Assembly: GCA_004154925.1 (NCBI GenBank)
Contig: QJNS01000029.1
Location: forward strand, 186,001-250,000
Source of the DNA: Monosporascus cannonballus
Lineage: Eukaryota > Ascomycota > Sordariomycetes > Xylariales
DNA length: 64,000 nucleotides
Direction of reading: 5' to 3'
In this document: in pieces, positions 34,762-45,590 of the stretch
Position numbering within the stretch: the stretch's first letter is position 1
Layout: every line of letters begins with the position of its first letter
Notes under the pieces: model-generated
What the model was told of the DNA's origin: nothing
The model's input: the letters and a program-made list of their open reading frames with translations, nothing else
Databases searched by the model: none
Made by a program: the position numbers and the translations under genes

Positions 34762-36042
34762 CTAACCACCCACATACGCTACTCATCAGTACTCACTGAT
34801 GATATTCTAAATCGTCATAAATAACTAATAAAGGCCTATAAAAAATACGGCATTACTTTCATAATATTTGTATCTTGGTAACAGGAAATGTTAGGTGTTT
34901 ATAACTTCTTAATTTACGTCGTGGGTAGGGAATGGGTACCTATTGGGTACTCATTGCAAACCCTAGAGTGAACCAAACCGTACTTAAACCCTTTATATTT
35001 TACATAGCTGCCGCATAAGAAGGCCTAATTACCTTGCAGAACTACAGTAACTGGCTGGTAGCTGTGAGACTATATAGGAAAAATAAAATATAACCCGAAT
35101 AGGGCAGCTCTGTGTTTAGCCAAATTAACCCTAGATCCCACCAGTCTGGTGGAACCCAACCCTTTTTGCGAGGGGCCTAGCGTTCAACGGGATAACTTTA
35201 AACTAACTCATTTAGGTTCGCGCTAGGTTCGGACCGTCCCTGGGGAAATATCAGGGATGGAAACAATGTAGGGTTGTGCGGAGCCGCATCTTAAGAGACG
35301 GGAGATTTGATGCCGTTCCAAGTCCGTCTCGGAAGGTGAAGTCAGGTCTTTGGCAAAGTACAATTCGTAAAGCATGTTATTTTAGAATTCTTAATGCCAA
35401 AACCCGATGATTACCCCGCAGCCTTGGCACTTGCAATGGCATACACCGATGTTTGAATATATTTGGAAGAGCTTCCTGGCTTTTAATTTCCACAAAAGAC
35501 AAGGCATGCAGCAGTATAGAGTCAGTGTTTTGGATATGATATCTTCAGGCGGGAATTACGCTTATGGGTATGGGTAGGTAAGTCACGCCTACGCACGAAG
35601 CAATCCACACCGGATTCCTTCACTGCACGCGGCACGCAAAATCATATTAACAGCCTCTTCGAAGCACATAAGTTATCATCAATATTCGAAAGTTGAACGA
35701 AATCGCGCTGGCAGAAGAAAAGAATACAGATTTAAGCGCCACTTCCGGCGTGTGCATTTAATCAGATTTAATCCACCACAGGCCGTGGAGTGAGGGTAAC
35801 TTACTTTACCTGAATATTAGAGGCCAACCCTAGTCGCTCGGTTGACTACAATGGCCATTCCTGCATCCCTCACATAGCTCTCTCTGCTGCGGACCCCCGC
35901 TTTTCTGCGAGTAGTAGGGCTATTCCAGAGATATGTTGCGCCACTTCTTGATGCGATAAGCGACTCTTTCCGTATACGAATCATCAAGGCGTGGCTTGCT
36001 AAGTCGATTGCATCGCATGCAGCGCTGGTGATAAACTCTTGC
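34762..36042. other. base-balanced segment without a recognised gene
   Basis: Start of the gene island. It contains the 37-bp inverted repeat copy (35075-35111) and a palindrome CCACCAGTCTGGTGG (35138-35152). A minus-strand frame of 100 codons (35817-36119) begins inside the LTR-like repeat at 36043 and has no recognisable domain, so it is not called as a gene. Confidence 0.55.
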
Positions 36043-36172
36043 TGTCGTGGAATAGGGGTATCTGTGTTAGTCATCAAGCTCCACAGCACCCGGAAGAACC
36101 TTATTCCGGGTGCTCCCACAGTATATAGAGAGCTTCCTAGCTACCGCTCCTTGGAGCTCAATTCTAGTTAGA
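36043..36172 (+). repeat. LTR-like repeat, copy 1 (copy 2 at 49469)
   Basis: Starts TGTCGTGGAATAGG and probably ends TAGTTAGACA. It is nearly identical to 49469-49560 and then matches in a RIP-altered form up to about 49600. TG...CA-like ends and a TATATAGAGAG box suggest a short solo LTR. No convincing 5-bp duplication was found. It abuts the 3' end of the 3CxxC zinc-finger gene and probably removed that gene's C-terminus. Confidence 0.65.
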
Positions 36173-36178
36173 CAATTA

Positions 36179-36492
36179 TCACTTCCCACACTCTATGCAA
36201 CCTTTTCTCGCGATCAGCCTAACTGTGACACTTGCATTGTACTCGTCATTAGGGTACAACCGTATCGTGATAGCGATTTTCTTGCTGGACCATCCGCTTG
36301 AGGCACAGGCCTTGTTTCGGCACGCGAACCAGCCCATAACGTTCGTGTCATATTCCTTGGTGCAGCCCTGTTCTTCGTCAACTTGGTGGAAGCCGAAGTT
36401 GAACCCATCTTCTTCGAGAAGGCGTGATATGTCGTCGTGCAATCGGGGCATATAGACCAGCTTTTTGCCTGCTTCGATCTCTTACCGTCCAT
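36179..36492 (-). pseudogene. 3CxxC-type zinc-finger protein, frameshifted and truncated
   Basis: The minus strand starts MDGKRSKQAKSWS at 36492 and then needs a one-base shift near 36450 to continue as PRLHDDISRLLEEDGFNFGF. The zinc-binding core follows: GWFACRNKACASSGWSSKKI, then ITIRLYPNDEYNA and a last CIEC pair. This is the fungal 3CxxC-type zinc-finger family (function mostly unknown). The usual C-terminal third is missing: a stop comes right after CIECGK and the LTR-like repeat begins within 10 bp. I therefore call it a broken gene; an unrecognised intron at the shift is a less likely alternative. Confidence 0.65.
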
Positions 36493-38262
36493 GACGGTGA
36501 AAACCAGGTGTCTAGTCAGGAATGATCAAAGATAACTACGAGGCGATGTAGTCGAGAGGACTTGGAAAAGGAAAGGAGTGCCAATGATGGTCGATATCTT
36601 CATCGTGTTCACCACAGTACTAATTAGACGGAGATATTGAAAGCAGCGCTTCTAATGCATGGTCTGTGCCTATGGATCTCTGCCACACCTGGCTGGCAGC
36701 TTATCCAATCCACTGCCTCCAGATAGCTTCATCCGCCCATAACCTTTTCCCACCACATTCTGGCGTTGCGCCTGCATCAGTTGCGGCGACCGATCTAGTC
36801 ACCAGGTCGAGATCGTAGGGGTGCCGGACTCATCCGATCATAACATCTATTCGCAGACCGTGGTTCGTCTGGACGTCTCGTCTAAGGTGACATCGGTTTT
36901 ATAAACCACAGACGTCATCATTCATACACACATATCCAGTTGCCGCCAATCATACATGCGAATTATCATGACGACACGAACGCGTAAGAAAGTTTAACTG
37001 ATAACCCAACTTATCTTTCAATGAAGAGTTGACAAATTGCATTTCAGAGGTTTCATGTTTCATTGATGCAAGCCAGGGTATTAGGCTCTGGTTGCCTGGG
37101 CCAATCACAATTTTCAGCTACGACAGCCGAACACGACTCACCACGAAACGAATTTGAACTGCAGTTGAGGTTTGATATATGACGGACCTCGTTGTTTAGA
37201 AACCGGTGTCCACAATGTTTGGTAGTGCTTGATTCCATACTGCGTTTGGATTCCAATCCCAGATTCCACCATCAGATATTATTTTAATACTCTTTAACCT
37301 TGCCAATATGCCAACTCTCGCTTACGCCAGCACTGTTAAATATTTCTATGCCATCGGGAATGCAGCGGCGGTATCATTAACACAATGTCTACCCTACAGA
37401 AAGGAGACAGACGCTTTACTTCTGGATGCGGGGATTTTCGGCATATTCTCTTCGCCATGCACTCTGACGTGAGTCGTGCTCTTCAGACCAAGTAGATTCC
37501 TCGACTTCTTTGTCAATGCTAGCTGGTACTCAACATGCTGAAAAAGGGTACCGGCTCCCGCCAAGCCACAGCCCCTGATGTGTCTGGGACACCACCTCGT
37601 ACCCTCCGACGATACGGGTTAAAGATCTGGGAGGCAGCTAGTCCATAAAGCTACTTCACTTTAACTTGAGCTGATCGTGTGCTGTCCCTTATGCTTGCCG
37701 TCTATGAGCTGAGGCTTTTACCACTCCCCTTTGTCTGGTTAACGCTTGACATTTGAGAAAGGATTGGGAATAAGTCGGAATCGTATTCGAGATGCAGCTA
37801 GATCTTAAGCAGTGGTAGACAGCATTTAAAGCCTCTTGAGTGGATATCAACCTATAATATAAGTCTGATGCAATAATTCTAGCTTTCCCGTGTTAGCCGG
37901 CATGGAGATCAAAGGATACACCATCGGAAAATCAAACGGCGTGTTCTCTTTTATAACTAAAGTGACTTTTCAGCTGCATGGAAACTCTGCATACAATTAT
38001 CGTGACTCTGGCAGGCCCATTAGTACTCCCGAAGTAGTAAGTAATATATTAGTGGGTACTTAATCAACTCCCGCCAATTAGCGCAAATATTGATCTACCT
38101 GAAAAATTTGGTGTGCCGATGCTTCGAACAATTTAATGGATATCCCACAATCTGGAATATAGCAACCGGCAACAATATCCATAGCCTGTTGATCACGTTC
38201 TCGTTTCTTCTTGTGTACTCCAGTTTTGAAGGTAATAGCCTAGGGCTATACTTTTAGCGAGA
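36493..38262. other. intergenic or eroded DNA, no gene recognised
   Basis: Normal base composition, no frame above about 70 codons and no domain signature on either strand. It contains the upstream region of the fRMsr gene at its right end. Confidence 0.5.
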
Positions 38263-39034
38263 ATGGTACAATTAGAACGACCCTCTTACAATAAAGGGGA
38301 TGAGCTGACTTGATTTACAGGTCCACTCCGATGCGTCCAACTTCGCCGAAGGTGTCACCAAGGAACAAGCATACAAGCAAGTTCTGTTACAAGCAGAGGG
38401 CCTTTTTGATGGGCAGAGAAACTGGGTCAGTGATACCAGCTTCAGCATGCTTCGCAAGAGTAATTAATTACTCACGTTTGACCACGTACAGGTCTGGTGA
38501 GTCGAGTGCTTCGTATTGCCCCCAGTCTTTCCTTTTCTGAGACTCTTTAGCAACCTAGCCAACGCGGCGTCGCTCTTATGGCACGCTTATAAGTCGCTGC
38601 CTTCGCCGAGTAACCACGTAAACTGGGCAGGTAACTCAACCTCTGAACCCCTCGCAATAACCATACTCACCTCTCCAATAGGCTTCTATACACTTGATCC
38701 CAAGCAGACATCCAGACCACAGCTTATCCTCGGCCCGTTCCAGGGCAAAGTCGCATGCCAAGTCATCCCATTCGGCAGAGGAGTGTGCGGCACGGCCGCG
38801 GCGGAGCAGACGACGCAGCTAATCTCGGATGTGGAGAAGTTCCCCGGCCATATCGCCTGCGACGGAGATAGCAAGAGCGAGATCGTCGTGCCAGTTGTCG
38901 TGAGTGAGGGAGAGGTGAGGAAGCTTGTGGCGATTATTGATATTGACTGCGCCGAGCTCAATGGGTTCGACATGGTTGATAAGAAGTACTTGGAGGATCT
39001 AGCCGACTTGCTTGCCAAGAGCTGCGATTGGTAG
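38263..39034 (+). CDS. free methionine-(R)-sulfoxide reductase (fRMsr, GAF domain), five exons
   Basis: Reduces free Met-(R)-sulfoxide with thioredoxin, part of oxidative-damage repair in the cytosol. Proposed exons: 38263-38265 (ATG only), 38321-38425, 38492-38496 (5 nt), 38551-38630, 38682-39034. They total 546 nt, exactly 182 codons with the stop, giving 181 aa, the usual size. All introns are GT..AG (55, 66, 54 and 51 bp); the first has a CTGAC branch site. The GAF domain contains the three conserved Cys of the family, in GKVACQ, GRGVCG and GHIACDG, and ends LLAKSCDW. The 5-nt exon restores the usual RNWVCNLANAASLLWHAY block. No inactivating change is seen, in contrast to several neighbours. 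Confidence 0.88.
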
Positions 39035-39981
39035 CTCTCCCCTGGAGCATGTAAGGGCAAATCACTTTACCGGAGCGCCTGCCAATAAAGTCATATTCAT
39101 TCTAAACGTTAAAACTACTATTCTGGAAACTCTGAAGGCGCTAGTAGTATCGTAAAGCCTTCGTTGATAGCCACTGTTTCATGTCTCTGGATGTTATCTA
39201 TGAACAATCACGTGTGGCAATCACCTACAGATATTGCCAATTTATAACAAAACTTCCACGTACGACCATACCACATGGAAAACCCGGGATCCCGTCCTCT
39301 CTCCCCTAGATAAGCCACATAGAGCCGGATTCATAGTGGGTTGGCGTTGACCACAAGGTCGCTGGTGTTGTACGTCCTCTTTTCTCCCCCCGGTCCCTAG
39401 CAAGCGATCTGCCTTATTTGGGACTGATATAATGAGGTGTCCTCCGCTGCAGCCCTTTCGTTGTCTCACGCTACATCCGAGTTGATATTGGACAAGTTGG
39501 GGTTTCGATTTCGTCCAACTGCATACAAATGACAACAGTATCGTGATTACCTTATTTCAAGAGTTATCGGTCGTGGCCTAGATACTTTGCTAGCGGCACT
39601 TACGATGAAAGCGCTGTCGAGGTGGATTATCCCGGTCGGACGATGAGGTCCAAGCATGCACACGCACATACGCCCTCCATTTTAGATTATCGGAGCAACT
39701 GCATATTTACATCGCACCATTATAGTCTCGGGTCGGCTGCTAGTAGAGGCAGCAAAGCAGAGATTGTCATGTTAATAATCAAGCGTCCCAAAAGCAGATC
39801 GATATCAGCGGGAAAGTGGTAATACAAGGTGGAAGACAGAAAAATCAGCTGAGAAGGTAAAATAATTACTTCAGCTGTCAAAATTTTAATCTCATTTTAT
39901 TTCTGTAAAATATAATGTTTAAGGTGCAGTTTACCATCTAGTATCAAATAGAGAAGCCATTGATATCCACCGTTTTTCCCA

Positions 39982-40011
39982 CTAGTCGGGGGTGAAGCCC
40001 CGTATATATAG
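39982..40011 (+). repeat. 30-bp hairpin/TATA repeat, inverted copy at 40578-40607
   Basis: CTAGTCGGGGGTGAAGCCCC followed by GTATATATAG is matched in reverse complement by 40578-40607 (CTACTCGGGGGCGAAGCCCC, then TATATATA). The right copy forms a GC hairpin with a short TTC loop. The 626-bp unit they bound could be a small non-autonomous element. No target duplication was recognised. Confidence 0.5.
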
Positions 40012-40577
40012 AGGTAGAGCCCTTGCCTGTAATTATTAGGACATCAGAAAGGGGTATTGTCATGGGAAAGGGCACCCCTAGCTGGGGCCTTCGGGTGATT
40101 GTTGTTCCTTTCCGAAGCCCTATATCAGTGGATCACCCACAACAAGTGGGATCACCACTTCCTAGCTTCCTACAAGTCAATATAGCCTCAAGAGCTGTGT
40201 ATCTACTCCCTAGTAAGTGTGACAGGTATCTACAAACTTCTCCTCGTAACCGCTAACCGTTTTCTTAAAATTTGAAGAAATCAAACCGAGCGACCCTTGA
40301 GATCATGAAAGGGTTGAACATGGAATCCAGGTCCCAACGTTGTATCTAATAGAAATACAGGACCAACGCTGTCCGGTGACCGGGACGCGACGGTATCGTT
40401 GTATACATGCGTGGCCTTTTGTTAGAGAGCACATCATCACACACAATCTTCATTTTCCTTTTCACATCGAAGATATCCATATTATTGTGACATAGACCTA
40501 CCTAGAGCCCTGTCAGGTGCCAAGGTGCGACCCCCTTTCCGGGGCCCAGCGCCCCACCAGTGTGGCTCCAGTTTGTG

Positions 40578-40607
40578 TATATATAGGGGGGCTTCGCCCC
40601 CGAGTAG
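40578..40607 (-). repeat. inverted partner of the repeat at 39982
   Basis: Contains TATATATA next to a GGGGGC-TTC-GCCCCC hairpin, in opposite orientation to the left copy. Confidence 0.5.
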
Positions 40608-41383
40608 TTAGAAGAGGGCAGGCATTAATGGTCATCTATTTACTATCCATACTATGAACTACCTGCTAGGCTGCTTCTTCTGCCTTTCACTCCGTGCTTT
40701 ACCATTTTCCCTGACAAGCCCCCGGAATCCAAATCAGAGAGATCCTTATACATATAAACTTAACGATGCTCCTGGGTGCCCTGTGAGCCGTTTTAATGAG
40801 TAACTATTACTGAAGATAAGCTATAGGTGACGTGGATCGACAGAGTCATATTGGGGTGTGCGAATCGTCTGTAGTGGAAACAACCGCGAGATGGACGACC
40901 TGGTACTTCAAGATTACGGGGAAGTGAGCAGAACTGTGTTACGAGACCTCCCCTGGTGCGAAGTGGCATGCATATAGACCCTGCGCATTTATAAATAGAT
41001 AGACATATAGAGCCGCTAGTAACGGCTATTCGCTTATAGCTAGCTGCATGGGATAAGCTGCCGTCATAGAGTGGGAGGTTGCATCGCATCAATAAGCTGA
41101 AAGTTCCAACCAATGACCTCACGCCGTTTCGCGCCATGGCTAAGTCGGTTTCCTACATTCTATACGCGGCTTGCATAGAGGATTCCTTCACACTCCCTAC
41201 TTTATCCAATCACGACTCGGGTAGTTCGGGCGTCGTATCGCCTCTGGTGTTCCACAGAGTACATAAGCATAGCAATGACTTAACGAGGCTCAATGCCAAT
41301 GAACATCCCCCGGTTTATCGTTTCTATATTGGCCAAGAATGCACAAACATAGCTCTGCCCGTCAATTACCGAGTTCGGTGAAA

Positions 41384-43556
41384 ATGTCTCCTGTCAAGAT
41401 TAAGACTTTCGAGCTATCGGAAAAAGCACACCCTTATATCCCAGTGAGTACTACTAAGAGCTTGGGGAACTTCACTAGAGATCCTCCTCCAGAAATTTCG
41501 AACGAGGAGCTACGATAGCGGCACCACCGTCTTCGAACGTATGAGAAGACGGTCGATGAATTGCGGAAGTGGGCCAAAAATCGTGAAAGCAGGACGGTAC
41601 TCAAAGTCCTCTTGCCAGGTGTCTTCTGGAACGATGCCAAGATCAGAATGTCCTCTGAGGAAAAGCTCTATCCTTACATTAATCATTTCTTCGAGCCGCG
41701 GATGGAAATGATGGTTACAGTATGTGATTTTGGTGATATGAGGGCTGAGCGTCACGAGATACGCTTAGGGGACATTGAGAGAGGTAAGATCTAAGATATC
41801 CACTTTATACAAGACGCTAATAACGTACCAAAGTTTTCCGTGAGAAGCCTTCTTGGGCAACGGTTCGATGGGTGTAGGAGGCGACCCAGTGTCTGCTGTC
41901 TAGCATTGGTATTAACTTATTTCTCTTAACAGGCACGCACCACTTGGCGGTGGACATCTTCATTCGGTAAGTGTCCTCCCATGGGGACTCGTCTGTGTAG
42001 GCTGATATGGATTTCAGTCGGTCGAGGCCCTCTTCTTCCACACCGGATCTAAAGTAATGGGCAGGCCCTTCACCAAGGCCGGCCGGGCAGGTTGGCCCTA
42101 TTTAGAAATGGAAACACTCGACCTCAGAAGTACACAATAAATTCAGGATTCACGGGATCTTCTACGCATATTGAAAGACGAGAAACAGATCACCGACATC
42201 CTCGATAGGGGCATCTTTGCAGGCGACAACAGTGAGAATCTGAAGAAAGATGTCACCTGGAGGGCCCAATATGTCGGCCAGAGTTTGGACTTCTGGGAAC
42301 TGGCAAAGGCGGTTTTACCCTGGCAAATCTCAGAAGGTAGTCATCTGAATATGAATGGACCGTCAGAGGGCGTCCGGACCACGGAGCTGGAAAATGTCTC
42401 ACAGTCTCTAGCAATGCATTCCTTTTTCAAGGATTCACACATTGCCAGAAACCCCTTCCGCGGCTTCCATCGAGACGACGGTATACCCCCAACGCTAACA
42501 GGCTGTTACATGCACGCTGACACAAGCAAGGGTTTCTGTTGACTATGTCCCCCGCCGCTGGCGTGGATTATCTCAATGCCAATCTGCCCCATCATATTCA
42601 GATGGGACGGGAAGAGCTGTCGCGGGATAACTTTGCTTCAGCATTCGCTGAAATCTATCGCGAATTCTCCGAGACAGGGACCAGTACTTGGTTCCGAAAA
42701 AGTGTTGAGTGGTTCCTTGTGTATTTGATTACCGAAATTGGCGCAACGCCACACAACATTCGTCAGGGGTACAGTGTGCCTTCGTTGATGGATGCCTATG
42801 ATGCTATCGTCTATGGACTGGTGGTATATTAACCCCTTGGTTCGTACACTTCAATCTGGTACGTTGAAACTGACTGCTACGTCCAGAAAGCGCGAAGGTA
42901 TGGTCGATGGCAACAGAACGAGACGATTAATCCAGTGCGAGCCTACCTCGTCTGCATCGATGAACTCACCGTCCTGGAAGAAGTCTTCACCAAGAAACTT
43001 GACTTCTTCCAGCGGCTGAAGGAAGACCGTAACAGCTTGGAAGACCAGGACATCGAGGCAGGCAAGCCTCCAGAAAATAAGGACGGAGAGTTGCCTTTTG
43101 ACAGGATTCCCTTCGCAGAACGTATGATGGAAGAGTCGATTACGCAATTGAAACGATTAAACACTGACCTGCGCGACTCATTGAACTTGGTAAGAAACCA
43201 GGAGCCTTGGCATTGTCACTGAACTTTCTAACGGCCTTATCTCTGATTAGCTCTTCCAAATGCGCTCCATCGAGCAGAATGAGCTTGCTATCATGGCTGA
43301 CACGCAGAACAAAGCCATTTTCGTCTTCACCGGCGTCACTATTATTTTCTTGCCGCTATCGTTTTTCACTTCATATTTGGGCATGAACCTTCAAGGCATA
43401 GTAAACACTGATCGGACCGAGGAATACTTCTGGAAAGTCTGCGGCAGTGTCTTGATTGCTATCATCTTGATCACTTGCTTGTATGCATTTCGCTATAAGG
43501 TCAAGCAGCAAGCTTGGGTGTATCGTGGTAGGAAAGAGGTTCTTGTCAGCCACTGA
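41384..43556 (+). pseudogene. CorA-like Mg2+ transporter, multiply frameshifted
   Basis: Fungal CorA-like membrane protein: the C-terminus has the GMN signature (SYLGMNLQGI, 43382-43390) between two hydrophobic segments (VFTGVTIIFLPLSFF and VLIAIILITCLYAF). Family blocks: MSPVKIKTFELSEKAHPYIP at 41384; TVLKVLLPGVFW; RWVHAPLGGGHLHS across an intron (41874-41932); SVEALFFHTG after another (41967-42017); AGWPYLEMETLDL; LAKAVLPWQISEG; YVPRRWRGL; WFRKSVEWFLVYLITEIG; SIEQNELAIMADTQNKAI. Further introns: probably 41444-41492 and 41784-41833; clear ones at 42821-42886 and 43190-43250. Damage: a shift near 41540 between SYDSGTTVFE and YEKTVDEL, a TAA at 42138-42140, and shifts near 42535 and 42580. 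It cannot encode a full transporter as read. Confidence 0.82.
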
Positions 43557-43769
43557 GCGATTGAATAGTTCAGGGGACTTACTGTATATGTATATGCATC
43601 TCGTCTTTTCGTGTTTAAGCGGGGCATTCATTGGCCTGCATTGCTCCGTAGCATATATGCAGTAGCAGATGATGATGAGCTCTAAAACGACCTTCATCTG
43701 TCCTGCAGGAAATTCTAATACCATAACAACTTCCCGCTTGAAATATCTGTCTAATATGCCGTACATGGG

Positions 43770-44495
43770 CTAACGAGTTAGATTCATGTCCTGAGACTTG
43801 CCCACTGCAGACTGGTTCCTTATCATTGCGGTCATCCTCTCGACCCCTTCTAAGCCATATTCAGAAAGATCGAATTCAACTGTATCGATATCTTGAAACC
43901 CATAGTGGCTGTGCAAGGGCCTTCCTTGTTCCGATGCCTGAAGGTAGCACGGGATGCCCGTCGCTTCCGACATATCAATTCCCTATTGGACCAGAAGACC
44001 ACCAGCGCCGCGTCGCCGGTGGTTAGTAGCTGTGACAAGCAGAGCTAAGACTGTTTTTGAGTTGTGAACGTTAAGGTATTATATAAATTTTCCCTCTGAC
44101 GACTGTAACTCGCGTAGGTGCGGATGTTTCCCCATATCACCATTACGACTACTAAAATACTCGTGGGCAACCTCTCTCAGCCGCCCATACTGATCGACCT
44201 CCTTCGCAGAATCTTTGATAGGTTGGCGCAATTTCTCGAGATCTGGGCGGCCCCGCTCATAGATCCCCCATTTTGCGTAGGCCATGACCTCTCCCTCGCT
44301 CTCGGCATCAACTACCTTCAGGTGGCGGACGTGGGGGCTATTGTCGAGGTCGTTGTGTAGCGAGTCTTCCTGTTCTTGGACATAGCCTGGATACGGGGGC
44401 AGGCGCCCAATGACAAGAGACCCGAGAGTGGCAACGCGAATACTGACGCACTGAGCCACGTCTGCGTGTTCCACTGGACGGACCACTAGCGACAT
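43770..44495 (-). pseudogene. GNAT-family N-acetyltransferase, nonsense mutation
   Basis: The minus strand starts MSLVVRPVEHADVAQCVSIR at 44495, typical of the fungal GNAT fold, and runs to HPHLRELQ near 44100. After a probable intron it continues LALLVTATNHRRRGAGGLLV. The R-R-x-G-x-G turn is the acetyl-CoA-binding motif A. The C-terminal half reads EATGIPCYLQASEQGRPLHS, then HYGFQDIDTVEFDL, ending at 43770. A TAG at 43983-43985 (LLVQ*GID) stands where Trp is expected; on the plus strand this is CCA to CTA, a CpA-to-TpA change. The intron also does not close in frame with the GT/AG pairs I tried. Convergent with the CorA-like gene. Confidence 0.8.
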
Positions 44496-44862
44496 CTTGC
44501 AGACTTGATTTTGGAGAAAAGGAACTAAAACTGCGAGGTTGGAAGCCGCATGTCTGCGAAATGCCTAAGGGGAGACGGACGGATGTGCGAGAGTGAAGGA
44601 GTGAGGTAGTTCTTGGCACCGTAGCTACAGCGAATAGCCTTGCTTATGCATGCCCTAGTTGGTGCATACACTTCTGTAACTGCATACAAATCCGCTCCCA
44701 ACATTGCATAATACCAGCTAGCTATTTAACGGCATATTACATTAAGACACGGGTTGATGCCTACATCAAATGGGGAGACACTTAGGCCCGTCCCATAAAG
44801 CAATCAATAACGCTAATACGTCATTGATGTGTCTGTGCCAGCTTTGCCCAGTCGCCCCCATA
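44496..44862. other. upstream region of the GNAT gene, no gene seen
   Basis: Short intergenic sequence between the GNAT start and the solo LTR; no features beyond the target duplication TCCGC at 44863-44867. Confidence 0.5.
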
Positions 44863-44867
44863 TCCGC

Positions 44868-45075
44868 TGTGAGACCCTGACATCACACACAGAAGCATAT
44901 AATTGAAGAAGAAGTGTATTAAAGGCTGCCTTGCCTCTAGGAGGTCCTAGCCAGAAAGTGAAGGTAGCGAACCCTCCTTTTATACACGTAAATACAGGTG
45001 GAGCTGGGAGAAAAAGGTACCAGGGGTACAGGAAGTAATTCCCGCTAGTGCTGACTGGCTTTACTAGGTCTGACA
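44868..45075 (-). mobile_element. solo LTR of the copia D family
   Basis: 208 bp from TGTGAGACCC to GGTCTGACA (TG...CA), flanked by the perfect duplication TCCGC (44863-44867, 45076-45080). On the minus strand it matches the 3' LTR of copia D at 19260-19498, including the TATAAAAGGAGGG box. It is barely affected by RIP. It arose by recombination between the two LTRs of a former full element. Confidence 0.93.
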
Positions 45076-45080
45076 TCCGC

Positions 45081-45590
45081 TCAAGGGCGAATCAATGCAG
45101 CAACAACTTTTTGGTGATCCTTGTTCTTGTATTGCTCATAAAAGAACTAGGAGGATTTGTTGAATTATGATTCCCCGTTTACGACGATCACGACGCACAT
45201 GTCGGATATTGCTAGACTGCCGGCACTTCACAATTTATCAGATATAATGAAGACGACTCTATAAGTGCATAAATAAACTCAGAAATCAATCTATATAAAT
45301 ATTGGCTTATTACTCACTTTACTGAGATTTAAGCTCGAATTTGGTTTAGCCCCATAACATCAAGGATACTGTAGAACAAAATCACGTGTTAAGGGGGATC
45401 ACGAACCAATCACGTGCTTGCCAGCGACTCAGCCCTGGCTCCATCTGGGACTTGTTCGGCCCCTGACCTCACGATGCATTTTTTGCTTAGCTACTTTGAG
45501 AATCTCTCTTCCGCATCCATCCACCCAAATCGAGAAAGCAAGCAGGTTGGTGATATTTAGAAGTAGGAAGATGATCCTGAGAGACACGCG
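45081..45590. other. upstream region of the DUF3431 gene
   Basis: No gene. The part near 45240-45310 is AT-rich; the stretch before the start codon (45480-45590) is pyrimidine-rich in places, as in many fungal promoters. Confidence 0.45.

Larger units (their letters stand above)
39035..41383. other. intergenic region with a pair of inverted TATA/hairpin repeats
   Basis: No coding signature on either strand; frames up to 114 codons (40793-41137, minus) show no domain or family resemblance. The region holds the inverted repeats at 39982 and 40578. The right end is the upstream region of the CorA-like gene. Confidence 0.5.

Noticed and set aside
35817..36119. Minus-strand frame of 100 codons starting in the LTR-like repeat
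   Set aside because: Its first third is repeat sequence and the rest shows no domain or family resemblance.
39600..39680. Possible self-cleaving ribozyme around CGATGAGGTCC
   Set aside because: The hammerhead core (CTGATGA with a matching GAAA arm) is not complete and no stems close.
41516..41518. In-frame TAG early in the CorA-like gene as a RIP stop
   Set aside because: A GTGAGT...CCAG intron (41444-41492) changes the frame so that this triplet is not read as a stop and the family block SYDSGTTVFE appears instead; the actual defect is a frame shift near 41540.
42481..42530. Possible intron linking two frames of the CorA-like gene
   Set aside because: It would remove GIPPTLTG-like coding that fits the family, and YVPRRWRGL lies in yet another frame; frameshifts explain the pieces better.
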